From: Janthinobacterium tructae
GTDB taxonomy: Bacteria; Pseudomonadota; Gammaproteobacteria; Burkholderiales; Burkholderiaceae_D
Reading direction: 5' to 3'
DNA length: 64,000 bases
Assembly (NCBI RefSeq): GCF_006517255.1
Contig: NZ_CP041185.1
Coordinates: 2,604,001-2,668,000, forward strand
Below the pieces are notes generated by a model. That model ran no database searches. It was not told the origin of the DNA and saw nothing but the letters and a program-made list of their open reading frames with translations. Both the position numbers and the translations under genes were made by a program. Of this stretch, positions 18,846-27,923 are shown in pieces (position 1 is the first letter of the stretch; every line of letters begins with the position of its first letter).

Positions 18846-19907
18846 TTAGAAGCGGTGCTGGATGCCGGCGATCAGGCCGCGCTGCGTATCGCCGAAACCG
18901 GCATCGTCACGCGACAGGCTGACCAGCTGGTTGTGCTTGGCCTTGGCGTAGGCGCCTGCCACGTACAGGTCGGTGCGCTTGGACAGCGCATAGCGCACGC
19001 GCGCCACGTACATGATCGGATCGGCATCGAGGTTGGCGGCCACGTTTTTCACGTCCTGATAGTAGATCACGCCCGTCAGGGTGATGACCGGCGTGGTCTT
19101 GTAGCTGACACCGCCCCAGTACAGGGTGCCGCGCACGTCGGCCTTGCCGGCTGCTGCCGGATCGAGCTTGTAGTCGCGCGCCGCCGCCTGCACTTTCCAC
19201 GGGCCGTCGTCATACATGGCGCCCAGGTGGTACACGACGTTCTTGTCGCGCGCGCCGCCGGCGATGGCATTGCCGTTGACGCGCTCATACGTGGCCAGCA
19301 GGCTGACAGGGCCGGTCTTGTAGGTGACGGCCGTCGACAGCTTGGCGCTGTCCGAGTTACCCGTCGACTGTTCGCCGAAACCGTACGATGCCCCGTAGCT
19401 GAAGTCGCCCGTCTTGCCCGAGTACTTGACCATGTTGTCGAAGGCCGTCGTCATGCCGTATTTGCTCGGGCCGGTCGCGTTGGCCGAGGTGGCCCACGAG
19501 TAGAACGGCGCATAGGCCATCGGATCGAATGGCAGCACGAAGTCATACACGGTGGTAAACGAGCGTCCCAGCACGACGCGGCCAAAAGCGCCTTCCAGGC
19601 CCACATTGGCCTGGCGCTTGAACAGCGCGCCATCGGCCGCGCCCGTATCGACCAGAATCCCGCCTTCCAGATTGAACACGGCTTTCAGGCCACCACCGAG
19701 GTCTTCACTGCCCAGGATGCCCCAGCGCGAGGTGTTCATGCCACCCGAACTGACTTGCGTCATCGAGCTTTTGTTCGGACCGGCGTTGCTGGTATTGCTG
19801 ATGCCGGCGTCCAGGCGGCCGTACAGGGTGACGTTCGACTGGGCGTGGGCACTGCCGGCAGCGGCGAGCAGCGCCATGGCGGCCAGCGAGAATGCAGTTT
19901 TTTTCAT
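18846..19907 (-). CDS. Gram-negative general porin
   Basis: 353 residues with a signal peptide (MKKTAFSLAAMALLAAAGSAHAQ) followed by SNVTLYGRLDAGIS, the classic opening of betaproteobacterial 16-strand trimeric porins. The C-terminus ends ...LIAGIQHRF with terminal Phe, the outer-membrane barrel recognition signal. A clear AAGGGAG site precedes the ATG. It is the first gene of the six-gene unit and would supply outer-membrane entry for whatever the TctC-like protein and ABC system bind. Divergent from tctD. Confidence 0.94.
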   Translation of the reverse strand: MKKTAFSLAAMALLAAAGSAHAQSNVTLYGRLDAGISNTSNAGPNKSSMTQVSSGGMNTSRWGILGSEDLGGGLKAVFNLEGGILVDTGAADGALFKRQANVGLEGAFGRVVLGRSFTTVYDFVLPFDPMAYAPFYSWATSANATGPSKYGMTTAFDNMVKYSGKTGDFSYGASYGFGEQSTGNSDSAKLSTAVTYKTGPVSLLATYERVNGNAIAGGARDKNVVYHLGAMYDDGPWKVQAAARDYKLDPAAAGKADVRGTLYWGGVSYKTTPVITLTGVIYYQDVKNVAANLDADPIMYVARVRYALSKRTDLYVAGAYAKAKHNQLVSLSRDDAGFGDTQRGLIAGIQHRF

Positions 19908-19945
19908 GTAAAGTGTCTCCCTTAGATATAGTTATTGGTGATATG

Positions 19946-19968
19946 CCTGATTCATTTCGTGAATCAGG
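19946..19968. promoter_or_regulatory. Perfect palindrome between porin and tctD, candidate operator
   Basis: CCTGATTCA-N5-TGAATCAGG is a perfect 9-base inverted repeat in the divergent gap. A TATATA -10-like hexamer for tctD lies 8 bases further at 19976-19981. The position suits a shared operator controlling the porin/transport unit and tctDE; TctD is the obvious candidate binder, by inference only. Confidence 0.55.
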
Positions 19969-20109
19969 ATCACACTATATAAGCGCCATCCTTTCAATTG
20001 GCTTTCAGCATGACAGGTGTCGCCGGCCAGCCACAAGGGGCGCAAACATATTCATCGCCGCCCCTGCCGCCAGGCTTACACTGCATCATTTCAACGAATG
20101 GCGGAGACC

Positions 20110-20832
20110 ATGCGCATATTATTAGTGGAAGACCATCTGGAGCTGTCGCACTGGCTTGCAAAGGCCCTGCGCGACGCGCACCTGACGGTGGAGACCGCCC
20201 ACAACGGCGCCGATGCCGACGCCCTGCTGCACACACAGGAATACTCGCTGGTGCTGCTCGACCTGACCCTGCCGAAGATGGACGGCCTGGACGTGCTGCG
20301 CCGCCTGCGCGCGCGCGGCGGCACGCGCGGCAAGACTCCCGTCATGATACTCACGGCGCGCGGCGGCCTCGATGACAAGGTACAGGGCCTGAACCTGGGC
20401 GCCGACGACTACATGGCCAAGCCGTTCGAGCTGGCCGAACTGGAGGCGCGCGTAAAAGCCCTGCTGCGCCGCAGCCAGGGCAACGAGGCGCTGGTGCACA
20501 CCTGCGGCGCGCTCAGTTTCGACACCGTCACGCGCATGTTCAGCTATGCCGGCGCCCCTTTCCCCCTGACGCCGCGCGAACACGCGGTGCTCGAGGCGCT
20601 GATCACGCGCTCTGGGCGCGCCGTATCGAAGGAAAAGCTGTTCGACGAAGTCTTCGCGCTGGCCGACGACGTCAACCTGGACGCCATCGAACTGTACATC
20701 CACAGGGTACGTAAAAAACTTGAAAACGGCGTGGAAGCCGGTTCGCCAGACGGCGCCGTCATCACCACCCTGCGCGGCATCGGCTACCTGCTGCAGCCGC
20801 GCAGCGCCATGGCGCCGGCCACGCCAAAATGA
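20110..20832 (+). CDS. tctD: Response regulator, OmpR family, TctD-like
   Basis: 240 residues. A receiver domain (ILLVEDH at the start, phospho-acceptor Asp51 in VLLDLTLP, Lys in GADDYMAKPF) is followed by an OmpR-type winged helix (PLTPREHAVLEALITRSGRA, then IELYIHRVRKKLE). The start at 20110 gives the normal MRILLVEDH opening; an ATG at 20098 and a longer frame from 20017 are possible but poorly supported. It overlaps the kinase gene by 4 bases (ATGA). TctD-type regulators control tricarboxylate uptake genes, matching the TctC-like gene and porin across the divergent promoter. Confidence 0.9.
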   Translation: MRILLVEDHLELSHWLAKALRDAHLTVETAHNGADADALLHTQEYSLVLLDLTLPKMDGLDVLRRLRARGGTRGKTPVMILTARGGLDDKVQGLNLGADDYMAKPFELAELEARVKALLRRSQGNEALVHTCGALSFDTVTRMFSYAGAPFPLTPREHAVLEALITRSGRAVSKEKLFDEVFALADDVNLDAIELYIHRVRKKLENGVEAGSPDGAVITTLRGIGYLLQPRSAMAPATPK

Positions 20833-22331
20833 AGGCGCACGCCCCACGCCTGCCCCTGTTCGAGCGCCTGCGCCGGCGCTGGGCGCAGGGCCGGCCGTTG
20901 GGCAGCCTGCGCAGCCAGCTGCTGCGCTGGCTGCTCATCCCGCTGGTGATGCTGGTGCTGCTCGACGCTTTTTTTGTCTACCGCAATGCACTCGACGCGG
21001 CCGACATGGCCTACGACCGCTCCTTGCTGGCGTCGACGCGGGCGCTGGCCGAAAGAGTCTCCATCGTCGGCGGCAAGGTGGTGGCCGAAGTGCCTTACGT
21101 GGCGCTCGACAGCTTCGAGACCGACACCCTGGGCCGCATCTATTACAAGGTCACGGGCATCAACGGCGAACTGGTCTCGGGCTATGGCGACTTGCCGCCC
21201 GTGCCGAAAAACGTGCCCCGCTCGCAGAACTACCCGGCCCTGGTGCGCTTCTACCACGCCGACTACCACGGCAAGCCGATCCGCATCGCCGCCCTGCTGC
21301 AACCCGTGTATGACGACTCGATGCGCGGCATCGCCCTGATACAGGTGGCTGAAACGCTCGATGCGCGGCGCGGCCTGTCGAACCAGATCCTGTTCGATAC
21401 CCTGAGCTGGCAGGCGGCGATGATACTGGTGATGGGCGCGCTCGTATGGTTTGCCGTACGCCTGGTGCTGCGGCCGCTGATGCGCTTGAAAACGGAAGTC
21501 GAGACGCGCACCCTGTCCGACCTGTCCGACGTCGATCCCGCGCTGGTGCACAAGGAAATGCGCCCGCTGGTGAGCGCCATGAACGGCTCCATGTCGCGCC
21601 TGCAGCAGCTGATCGCCAGCCAGCGCCGTTTCATCGCTGACGCCTCGCACCAGCTGCGCACGCCGTTGACGGTGCTGAAAACCCAGGCCGAACTGGCCAT
21701 GCGCGAATGCGACCGCCAGGCCGGCACGCCGTCCGACATGGCCGCCCTGCGCGACATCGTGCGCTCGATCGCCGCCACCACCGATTCGACCGTGCTGCTG
21801 GCCAACCGCCTGCTGACCCTGGCGCGCATCGAGCATGGCAGCGACAGCCTGGCCATGCATACCGTCGCGCTGCGCGACGTGGCGCAGCAGGTAGGGCTGG
21901 AAATGGCCATGGCCGCCGTCGGCAAGAATATCGATTTATCGCTGGAAGCGCCCGACGAGGCGCCTGTGCACGGGCAGGCCTTGCTGCTGCACGAACTGCT
22001 GGCCAACCTGGTCGACAATGCCCTGCGCTACACGCCGCAGGGCGGCAGCGTGATCCTGCGCGTGCACGCTGCACAAGCGGGGCGCGGCGCGGTACTGGAA
22101 GTGGAGGACAGCGGTGCCGGCATCGCGCCCGCAGAACGCGAACGCGTACTGACGCCGTTCTACCGGGTCGGCGCGGCACTCGAGAGCAACCCTGGCGGCG
22201 CGGGGCTGGGCCTGGCCATCGTGCGCGACATCGCTGCCCTGCATGGGGCACGGCTGGAACTGGCCACGGCGGCGAATGGGCATGGATTGAAGGTCGGCGT
22301 GTATTTCGCGCCCGGCGCCAGTCGATGCTAA
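20829..22331 (+). CDS. tctE: Sensor histidine kinase, TctE-like
   Basis: 500 residues with one N-terminal membrane helix (LLRWLLIPLVMLVLLDAFFVY, about 38-58), a periplasmic sensor region, a second helix (about 198-218), HAMP-like linker, HisKA with DASHQLRTP (His274) and HATPase_c (NLVDNALRYTP, GAGLGLAIV). The N-terminal periplasmic domain resembles 2CSK_N of TctE kinases. It is translationally coupled to tctD. The signal is likely a carboxylate, perhaps presented by the TctC-like protein. Confidence 0.9.
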   Translation: MKAHAPRLPLFERLRRRWAQGRPLGSLRSQLLRWLLIPLVMLVLLDAFFVYRNALDAADMAYDRSLLASTRALAERVSIVGGKVVAEVPYVALDSFETDTLGRIYYKVTGINGELVSGYGDLPPVPKNVPRSQNYPALVRFYHADYHGKPIRIAALLQPVYDDSMRGIALIQVAETLDARRGLSNQILFDTLSWQAAMILVMGALVWFAVRLVLRPLMRLKTEVETRTLSDLSDVDPALVHKEMRPLVSAMNGSMSRLQQLIASQRRFIADASHQLRTPLTVLKTQAELAMRECDRQAGTPSDMAALRDIVRSIAATTDSTVLLANRLLTLARIEHGSDSLAMHTVALRDVAQQVGLEMAMAAVGKNIDLSLEAPDEAPVHGQALLLHELLANLVDNALRYTPQGGSVILRVHAAQAGRGAVLEVEDSGAGIAPAERERVLTPFYRVGAALESNPGGAGLGLAIVRDIAALHGARLELATAANGHGLKVGVYFAPGASRC

Positions 22332-22367
22332 GATCGCGCCCTGAGATTTTAATGAAGGCCCACTGCC

Positions 22368-22721
22368 ATGATGACCAAAGAAGACGTAACCGAACTGTTT
22401 GCCAATATCGCCGAAAACGCGCCGTGGGACCTGTCCCAGCCGCTGCTGTGGGGCTATTACTTCACCAACCCCACTTCCGAGCCGCTGGAGCAGGCCGCCA
22501 CCTTGCTGGCACTGCAGGGCTACCGCCCCGTGGAACTGTACCAGCCCGAACTGGACGACCCGGCCGCCGCGCCCGTGTGGGTGCTGCACGTGGAAAAGGC
22601 CGAAGTGCATGGCGTCGACAGCCTGCACGCGCGCAATGGCGAACTGATGGCGTTTGCCCAGGAAAACCAGCTGGCCAGCTATGACGGCATGGACGTGGGT
22701 CCCGTCGGTACCGCAGCGTAG
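22368..22721 (+). CDS. RraB-like ribonuclease E inhibitor family protein
   Basis: 117 residues of the RraB fold. Family features include the WGYYFTNPTSEPLEQAA strand-helix segment, QGYRPVEL, VWVLHVEKAEVH and the terminal YDGMDVGPV. RraB binds RNase E and modulates mRNA decay in E. coli; whether this betaproteobacterial homologue does so is unproven. ATGATG offers two starts. It converges with hom, with a REP-like hairpin and a bidirectional terminator between them. Confidence 0.8.
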   Translation: MMTKEDVTELFANIAENAPWDLSQPLLWGYYFTNPTSEPLEQAATLLALQGYRPVELYQPELDDPAAAPVWVLHVEKAEVHGVDSLHARNGELMAFAQENQLASYDGMDVGPVGTAA

Positions 22722-22753
22722 GTCGGATTAGGCGCAAAGCGCCGTCATCCGAC
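22722..22753. repeat. REP-like palindrome
   Basis: GTCGGAT ... GGCGC-AAA-GCGCC ... ATCCGAC forms a long imperfect hairpin beginning one base after the RraB-like stop. The form (GTCGGATTA, GC-rich inner stem, ATCCGAC) resembles dispersed extragenic palindromes common in proteobacterial genomes. Only one copy is seen in this window. Confidence 0.55.
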
Positions 22754-22769
22754 ACCACATCACAAATGC

Positions 22770-22795
22770 AAAACGGCGCCCGCGGGCGCCGTTTT
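22770..22795. terminator. Bidirectional rho-independent terminator
   Basis: A near-perfect palindrome, AAAACGGCGCC-CGCG-GGCGCCGTTTT in outline, with A-tract before and T-tract after. It can serve both convergent transcripts: the RraB-like gene and hom. Confidence 0.85.
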
Positions 22796-22815
22796 GCGTG
22801 GATCGCTGAAAACGT

Positions 22816-24138
22816 TCAGCTGAGGTTTTCCAGGCGGATCTTGGTGACCGTGCCCACCACGCTATTGAGCGCTTCCATCTTTTCGATGGCGGCCGTGACG
22901 TTCTTTTCCTGCGTCTGGTGCGTCAGCATGATGATGTCCGTATGCGTCTCGCCCTCGGCCGGCTCTTTTTGCAGCATGGCGTCGATCGAGATGCTCCGTT
23001 CGGCCAGGATGCGCGTCAGGTCGGCCAGCACGCCCGGCTGGTCGGCCACGTGCATGCGCAGGTAGTAGCTGGTGGTGATTTCCGACATCGGCAAGATCGC
23101 GATGTTGGTCATCGCGTTCGGCTGGAACGCCAGGTGCGGCACGCGGTGTTCCGGATCCGCCGTGGCCAGGCGCGTGATGTCGACCAGGTCGGCGATCACC
23201 GACGAGGCGGTCGGCTCGGCGCCCGCGCCGCGGCCCGAGTACAGGCTGGCGCCGACGGCGTCGCCGTGCACCAGCACCGCGTTCATGGCGCCTTCCACGT
23301 TGGCGATCAGGCGCTTGGCCGGGATCAGGGTCGGATGCACGCGCAGCTCGATGCCTTCCACGCCATTGACGGTGGCGCGCTTGGTGATGCCGAGCAGCTT
23401 GATACGGTAGCCGAGTTGCTCGGCGTAGCGGATGTCGACGGCGTTAAGGTTGCTGATGCCTTCCACGTAGGCCTTGTCGAACTGCACCGGGATGCCGAAG
23501 GCGATGGCCGACATGATGGTGGCCTTGTGCGCGGCATCGACGCCTTCGATGTCGAAGGTGGGGTCGGCTTCCGCGTAACCGAGTTCCTGCGCCTGTTTCA
23601 GCACCGTGGCGAAATCGAGGCCCTTGTCGCGCATTTCGGACAGGATGAAATTGGTGGTGCCATTGATGATGCCGGCGATCCATTCGATGCGGTTGGCCGT
23701 CAAGCCTTCGCGCAGCGCCTTGATGATGGGGATGCCGCCGGCGACGGCCGCTTCGAAGGCCACCATCACGCCCTTGTCCTGGGCGGCGGCAAAGATTTCG
23801 TTGCCATGCACGGCCAGCAAGGCCTTGTTGGCCGTCACCACGTGCTTGCCGTTGGCAATGGCCTGCAGCACCAGGGTTTTCGACAGGTCGTAGCCGCCGA
23901 TCAGTTCGACGACGATGTCGATCTCGGGATCGTTGACGATGAGCATCGGGTCATTGACGACCTTGCAGGCGCCGGCGACCAGCGCTTCGGCGCGCGCCAC
24001 GTCGCGCACGGCGACGGCGACGACTTCAATGCCGCGGCCCGCGCGGCGCTTGATTTCTTCCTGGTTGCGTTTCAGGACGCTGAACGTGCCGTAACCGACA
24101 TTGCCCAGGCCCAGCAGGCCGATCTTGATGGATTTCAT
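22816..24138 (-). CDS. hom: Homoserine dehydrogenase
   Basis: 440 residues. NAD(P)-binding motif GLLGLGNVGYG (7-17), catalytic-domain segments VTANKALLA, NRIEWIAGIINGTTNFIL and a C-terminal ACT domain (YYLRMHVADQPGVLADLTRI) for threonine feedback. It reduces aspartate semialdehyde to homoserine in Thr/Met/Ile synthesis. It lies 73 bases downstream of alaA on the same strand, the usual beta-proteobacterial order, but the expected thrC does not follow. Confidence 0.96.
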   Translation of the reverse strand: MKSIKIGLLGLGNVGYGTFSVLKRNQEEIKRRAGRGIEVVAVAVRDVARAEALVAGACKVVNDPMLIVNDPEIDIVVELIGGYDLSKTLVLQAIANGKHVVTANKALLAVHGNEIFAAAQDKGVMVAFEAAVAGGIPIIKALREGLTANRIEWIAGIINGTTNFILSEMRDKGLDFATVLKQAQELGYAEADPTFDIEGVDAAHKATIMSAIAFGIPVQFDKAYVEGISNLNAVDIRYAEQLGYRIKLLGITKRATVNGVEGIELRVHPTLIPAKRLIANVEGAMNAVLVHGDAVGASLYSGRGAGAEPTASSVIADLVDITRLATADPEHRVPHLAFQPNAMTNIAILPMSEITTSYYLRMHVADQPGVLADLTRILAERSISIDAMLQKEPAEGETHTDIIMLTHQTQEKNVTAAIEKMEALNSVVGTVTKIRLENLS

Positions 24139-24211
24139 AGTTGTGCTTGACTGCTCATAAGTGGCGCCCCCTTGGGCGGCGCCAGGTTGATCGAGATTGC
24201 TGCTGGCTGAT

Positions 24212-25441
24212 TCAGCCCCGGCCGTGACGCTTGCGGTAACCTTCGAGGAAGCGCGCGATGCGCCCCATGGCCTCGGTCAGGTCATCGGAATTGGGCAGGA
24301 AGACGACGCGGAAATGGTCGGGCGCGATCCAGTTGAAGCCCGTTCCCTGCACGATCAGGACCTTCGCTTCGGCCAGTAATTCATAGGCAAACTGCTGGTC
24401 GTCGGCGATCGGGTAGATCTCCGGGTCCAGGCGCGGGAACATGTACAGCGCGGCCTTCGGCTTGACACAGGTGACGCCCGGGATATCGGTCAGCAGCTTG
24501 TGCGCCAGGTCGCGCTGTTTCAACAGGCGCCCGCCGGGCCCCACCAGGTCTTGTATGCTCTGGTAGCCGCCAAGTGCCGTCTGGATGGCAAACTGCCCCG
24601 GCGCATTGGCGCATAGCCGCATCGAGGCCAGCATGTTGAGGCCCTCGATGTAATCTTTTGCGTGGCGCTTTTCGCCCGAGACCACCATCCAGCCGGAACG
24701 GTAGCCGCAGGAGCGGTAATTCTTCGACAAACCGTTCATGGTGATGAACAGCACGTCGTCGGCCAGCGAGGCGATCGACACGTGCTCGGCTTCGTCGTAC
24801 AGCACCTTGTCGTAGATCTCGTCGGCGAAAATGATCAATTGGTGCTGGCGCGCCAGGTCGACGATCTGCTGCAGCACGGAAACCGGGTACAGCGCGCCGG
24901 TGGGATTGTTCGGGTTGATGACGACGATGGCTTTCGTTTGCGGCGTGATCTTGCGCCGCATGTCCTCGATGTCGGGATACCACTCGTTCTGCTCGTCGCA
25001 CACATAATGCACGGGATTGCCGCCCGACAGGCTGACGGCGGCCGTCCACAGCGGGTAGTCGGGCGCCGGCACCAGCACTTCGTCACCGCTGTTGAGCAGG
25101 GCGTTCATCGACATGACGATCAGTTCCGAGGCGCCGTTGCCCAGGTAAATGTCATCGATGGTCACGCCGGCGATATTCTTGCCCTGCGTGTAATGCATGA
25201 CGGCCTTGCGTGGCGCGAACATGCCTTTCGAATCCGTATAGCCGGCCGCGTTCTGCAGATTGAGCATCATGTCGCGCACGATTTCATCGGGCGGATCGAA
25301 GCCGAATACGGCCAGATTGCCGATATTGAGCTTGGTGATCTTGTGGCCCTCTTCTTCCATTTGCCTGGATTTTTCCAGGACCGGGCCGCGGATGTCGTAG
25401 CAGACGTCCGCCAATTTATTCGATTTCTGAATCGGTCGCAA
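24212..25441 (-). CDS. alaA: PLP-dependent aminotransferase, AlaA-type
   Basis: 409 residues, class I/II aminotransferase. PLP Lys240 in NGLSKNYRSCGYRSGW, NPNNPTGA (177-184), ADEIYDKVLYD (206-216). The opening MRPIQKSNKLADVCYDIRGP is typical of AlaA, which makes alanine from pyruvate and glutamate. The start codon is TTG at 25441, supported by AGGGA 7 bases upstream and by family alignment. Likely cotranscribed with hom. Confidence 0.93.
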   Translation of the reverse strand: MRPIQKSNKLADVCYDIRGPVLEKSRQMEEEGHKITKLNIGNLAVFGFDPPDEIVRDMMLNLQNAAGYTDSKGMFAPRKAVMHYTQGKNIAGVTIDDIYLGNGASELIVMSMNALLNSGDEVLVPAPDYPLWTAAVSLSGGNPVHYVCDEQNEWYPDIEDMRRKITPQTKAIVVINPNNPTGALYPVSVLQQIVDLARQHQLIIFADEIYDKVLYDEAEHVSIASLADDVLFITMNGLSKNYRSCGYRSGWMVVSGEKRHAKDYIEGLNMLASMRLCANAPGQFAIQTALGGYQSIQDLVGPGGRLLKQRDLAHKLLTDIPGVTCVKPKAALYMFPRLDPEIYPIADDQQFAYELLAEAKVLIVQGTGFNWIAPDHFRVVFLPNSDDLTEAMGRIARFLEGYRKRHGRG

Positions 25442-25860
25442 AATAAATCCCTGTCGTGATGCGGCGCGGCCGGCCTACGCTTGCAGCATGAAAGCCGCGC
25501 CAGAACTGTGAACCCGTGAGACTGCAATGCGAAAACAACCATTCTCGCCGAAAGCAGGCCATTTTATCAAATTAAACATGGCAAATTGCAGCATTTCTCG
25601 CCGTTTATGCCACGCTGTCCGGCACGCGCGTGCTTTTCCCAGCGGACGCTCTTCATCTTCTCTTAATCTTCGCCTACTACTATGGCAAGCACCGCATGCC
25701 ACTGTTGCGCCAAAAAATTGTCCATAGATTGCAAATTGGAAAGGATGTTGCTTTTCAGTCGCTCTTTTCTGTCATTTATGGCATGCTTACGCCCTTGGCC
25801 GCAGCGCGCATCCGCACAGCGCGCGCACCGATCAACCGACACGAACAGCCCGACATCGCC
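25442..25860. other. Intergenic region, 419 bases, divergent promoters
   Basis: This gap separates alaA (-) from the Mth938-like gene (+). It is AT-richer than its surroundings (notably 25555-25600 and 25715-25760) and must hold promoters for alaA-hom and for the arn unit. Short frames on both strands lack ribosome-binding sites or family resemblance. No confident operator or RNA is visible; PmrA-type boxes were not recognisable by eye. Confidence 0.5.
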
Positions 25861-26253
25861 ATGAAACTGCATGCCAGCAGCACCCAACAATACCAAACCG
25901 TCACAGGCTACGATGAAAATGGCGTGGAGATCAATGCCCAGCCGTACAACTACAGCCTGATCGTCATGCCGGAAACGCCGCCACGCGCGTGGGAGGTGGA
26001 CAGTTTCGAACAGCTGAGCGAGGCGCATTTCGCGCAAATCCTGGCCGACGCGCCCGACGTGGTCATCCTCGGCACGGGCGAGCGCCAGCGTTTCGTGCAT
26101 CCGAAGCTGACGGCCGCGCTGACCATGCGCCGCATCGGCGTCGAGTGCATGGATAGCCAGGCCGCCTGCCGCACCTACAACATCCTGATGGGCGAAGGCC
26201 GCAAAGTCACCCTGGCCCTGATCCTGGCTCCCGGCGCAGGCAGCGCCGCATGA
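25861..26253 (+). CDS. Mth938/NDUFAF3-like domain protein
   Basis: 130 residues. DUF498/Mth938-like fold features: VMPETPPRAWEVDSFEQLSE, VVILGTGERQRFVHPKL and GVECMDSQAACRTYNILMGEGR. The ATG at 25861 is chosen over upstream frames because conserved sequence begins there. Function in bacteria is unknown; the mitochondrial homologue assists complex I assembly. Its stop overlaps the arnT start (ATGA, 26250-26253), so it is coupled to the L-Ara4N genes. Confidence 0.82.
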   Translation: MKLHASSTQQYQTVTGYDENGVEINAQPYNYSLIVMPETPPRAWEVDSFEQLSEAHFAQILADAPDVVILGTGERQRFVHPKLTAALTMRRIGVECMDSQAACRTYNILMGEGRKVTLALILAPGAGSAA

Positions 26254-27923
26254 AAATCAATGTCAACGAACTGCACAGCTCGCGGCTGCTGATGTGGTCC
26301 CTGCTGGGCATCTTCATCGTCGTCACCCTGTATGCGCTGGGCGTGCGTACCCTGGTACCGCCCGACGAGGGCCGCTACGCCGAGATGGCGCGCGAAATGT
26401 TCGTCACGGGCGACTGGATCACCACGCGCCTGAACGGCATCAAGTATTTTGAAAAGCCGCCGCTGCAAACGTGGATGAATGCACTCAGCTTCGCCGCCTT
26501 CGGCCTGGGCGAATGGCAGGCGCGCCTGTGGACGGGCCTGTGCGGCATCATCGGCGTGTGCATGACGGCCTATGCCGGCAAGAAAGTCTTTGGCCCGCGC
26601 GTGGGCTTGTATGCCGGCCTGGTGCTGGCGTCGAGCCTGTTCTGGCTCGCTTCCGGCCAGATCAATTCGCTGGACATGGGCCTGTCGGGCATGATGACCA
26701 TCGTGCTGATGAGCCTCTTGATCGCCCAGCGCGACGAAGCCGCCCCCGCCGAGCGGCGCAACTGGATGCTGCTGTGCTGGGCAGGCATGGCGCTGGCCGT
26801 GCTGGCCAAGGGGCTGATCGGCGTCGTGCTGCCGGGCGCCGTGCTGGTGCTGTATTCGCTGTGCGCGCGCGACTGGCGCATCTGGACCCGCTTGCATCTG
26901 GTCAAGGGCTTGCTGGTGTTTTTCGCCATCGCCACGCCATGGTTCGTGCTGGTGGCCCTGCGCAATCCGGAGCAACCGCATTTCTTCTTCATCCACGAGC
27001 ACTTCCAGCGTTTCCTGATGAAGGGGCACAAGCGCGAAGGCGCCTGGTACTACTTCCTGGTCCTGCTCATTCCCGGCATCCTGCCATGGATAGGCGTGCT
27101 GCCGCAAAGCCTGGCTGCCGCCTTCAAGCGCCAGGAAGGCACCTTCCAGCCCCGTTTGATGGTGCTGATCTGGGCCCTGTTCATCACTTTCTTCTTCAGC
27201 TACTCGACCTCGAAGCTGCCCGGCTACATCGTGCCCATCTTCCCCGCGCTGGCGCTGCTGATTGCGCTATTCCTGGAGTCGGCCTCGCGCCGCCAGCGCC
27301 TGTTTGCCGCCGGCCTGCTGTGCGTGCTGGGCGCGGCCATCCTGATCGGCGGACCGATCGCCTTCGGCAAGGCCAGCGCACGCGATCCGGCAGAGCTGAC
27401 GGCGCTGAAAGGCTACCAGCCGTGGCTGATGGCGGCCGGCTTCTTCGCCCTGGCAGGCGGCGCCCTGGCCTTGCTGCATGCGCGCCAGCTGCGCCGCGAC
27501 ATGACCGTGCTGACCATCGCCGGCGCCGGCTTCCTGGCCACGCACTGCATCCTGGCCGGCTCCGAACTGTATGGCCAGAACCGCGCGGGCACCGACATGC
27601 TGCCGCAGATCCAGGCCGAACTGACGGCCGATACCAAGCTCTATTCGGTCGGCATCTATGAACAGTCGCTGACGTATTATCTGCAGCGGCCCGTGATCCT
27701 CGTCGATTACTGGGATGAGTTCACGTTTGGCCTGAAACAGCAGCCTGAACTGTCCATTCCGAGCATCGAGCCTTTCATCACGCAGTGGACGAACGATGCC
27801 AACGCCGGCGTGCACGACATGGCCATTATCAGCCTGAACCGTTACAAGGAATTGCAACAACGTGGCGTACCCATGCGTGTGATTGCCGAAGACGCGCGCC
27901 GCATGGTGGTTGCCAATAAATAA
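26250..27923 (+). CDS. arnT: ArnT-like lipid A 4-amino-4-deoxy-L-arabinose transferase
   Basis: 557 residues, GT39/GT83-type membrane glycosyltransferase with about 12 transmembrane segments and a periplasmic C-terminal part. Diagnostic loops are VPPDEGRYAEMAREM (about 33-47) and NGIKYFEKPPLQTWMNA. ArnT transfers L-Ara4N from undecaprenyl phosphate to lipid A at the periplasmic face, lowering surface charge and giving cationic-peptide resistance. The following arnB, arnC, arnA parts and arnD make this role more likely than other carrier-dependent transferases. Confidence 0.88.
   Translation: MKINVNELHSSRLLMWSLLGIFIVVTLYALGVRTLVPPDEGRYAEMAREMFVTGDWITTRLNGIKYFEKPPLQTWMNALSFAAFGLGEWQARLWTGLCGIIGVCMTAYAGKKVFGPRVGLYAGLVLASSLFWLASGQINSLDMGLSGMMTIVLMSLLIAQRDEAAPAERRNWMLLCWAGMALAVLAKGLIGVVLPGAVLVLYSLCARDWRIWTRLHLVKGLLVFFAIATPWFVLVALRNPEQPHFFFIHEHFQRFLMKGHKREGAWYYFLVLLIPGILPWIGVLPQSLAAAFKRQEGTFQPRLMVLIWALFITFFFSYSTSKLPGYIVPIFPALALLIALFLESASRRQRLFAAGLLCVLGAAILIGGPIAFGKASARDPAELTALKGYQPWLMAAGFFALAGGALALLHARQLRRDMTVLTIAGAGFLATHCILAGSELYGQNRAGTDMLPQIQAELTADTKLYSVGIYEQSLTYYLQRPVILVDYWDEFTFGLKQQPELSIPSIEPFITQWTNDANAGVHDMAIISLNRYKELQQRGVPMRVIAEDARRMVVANK

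Noticed and set aside
14804..19925. Long forward frames of 616, 419 and 692 codons opposite the ABC/TctC/porin genes
   Set aside because: The reverse genes have motifs, signal peptides and ribosome-binding sites; the forward frames have none.
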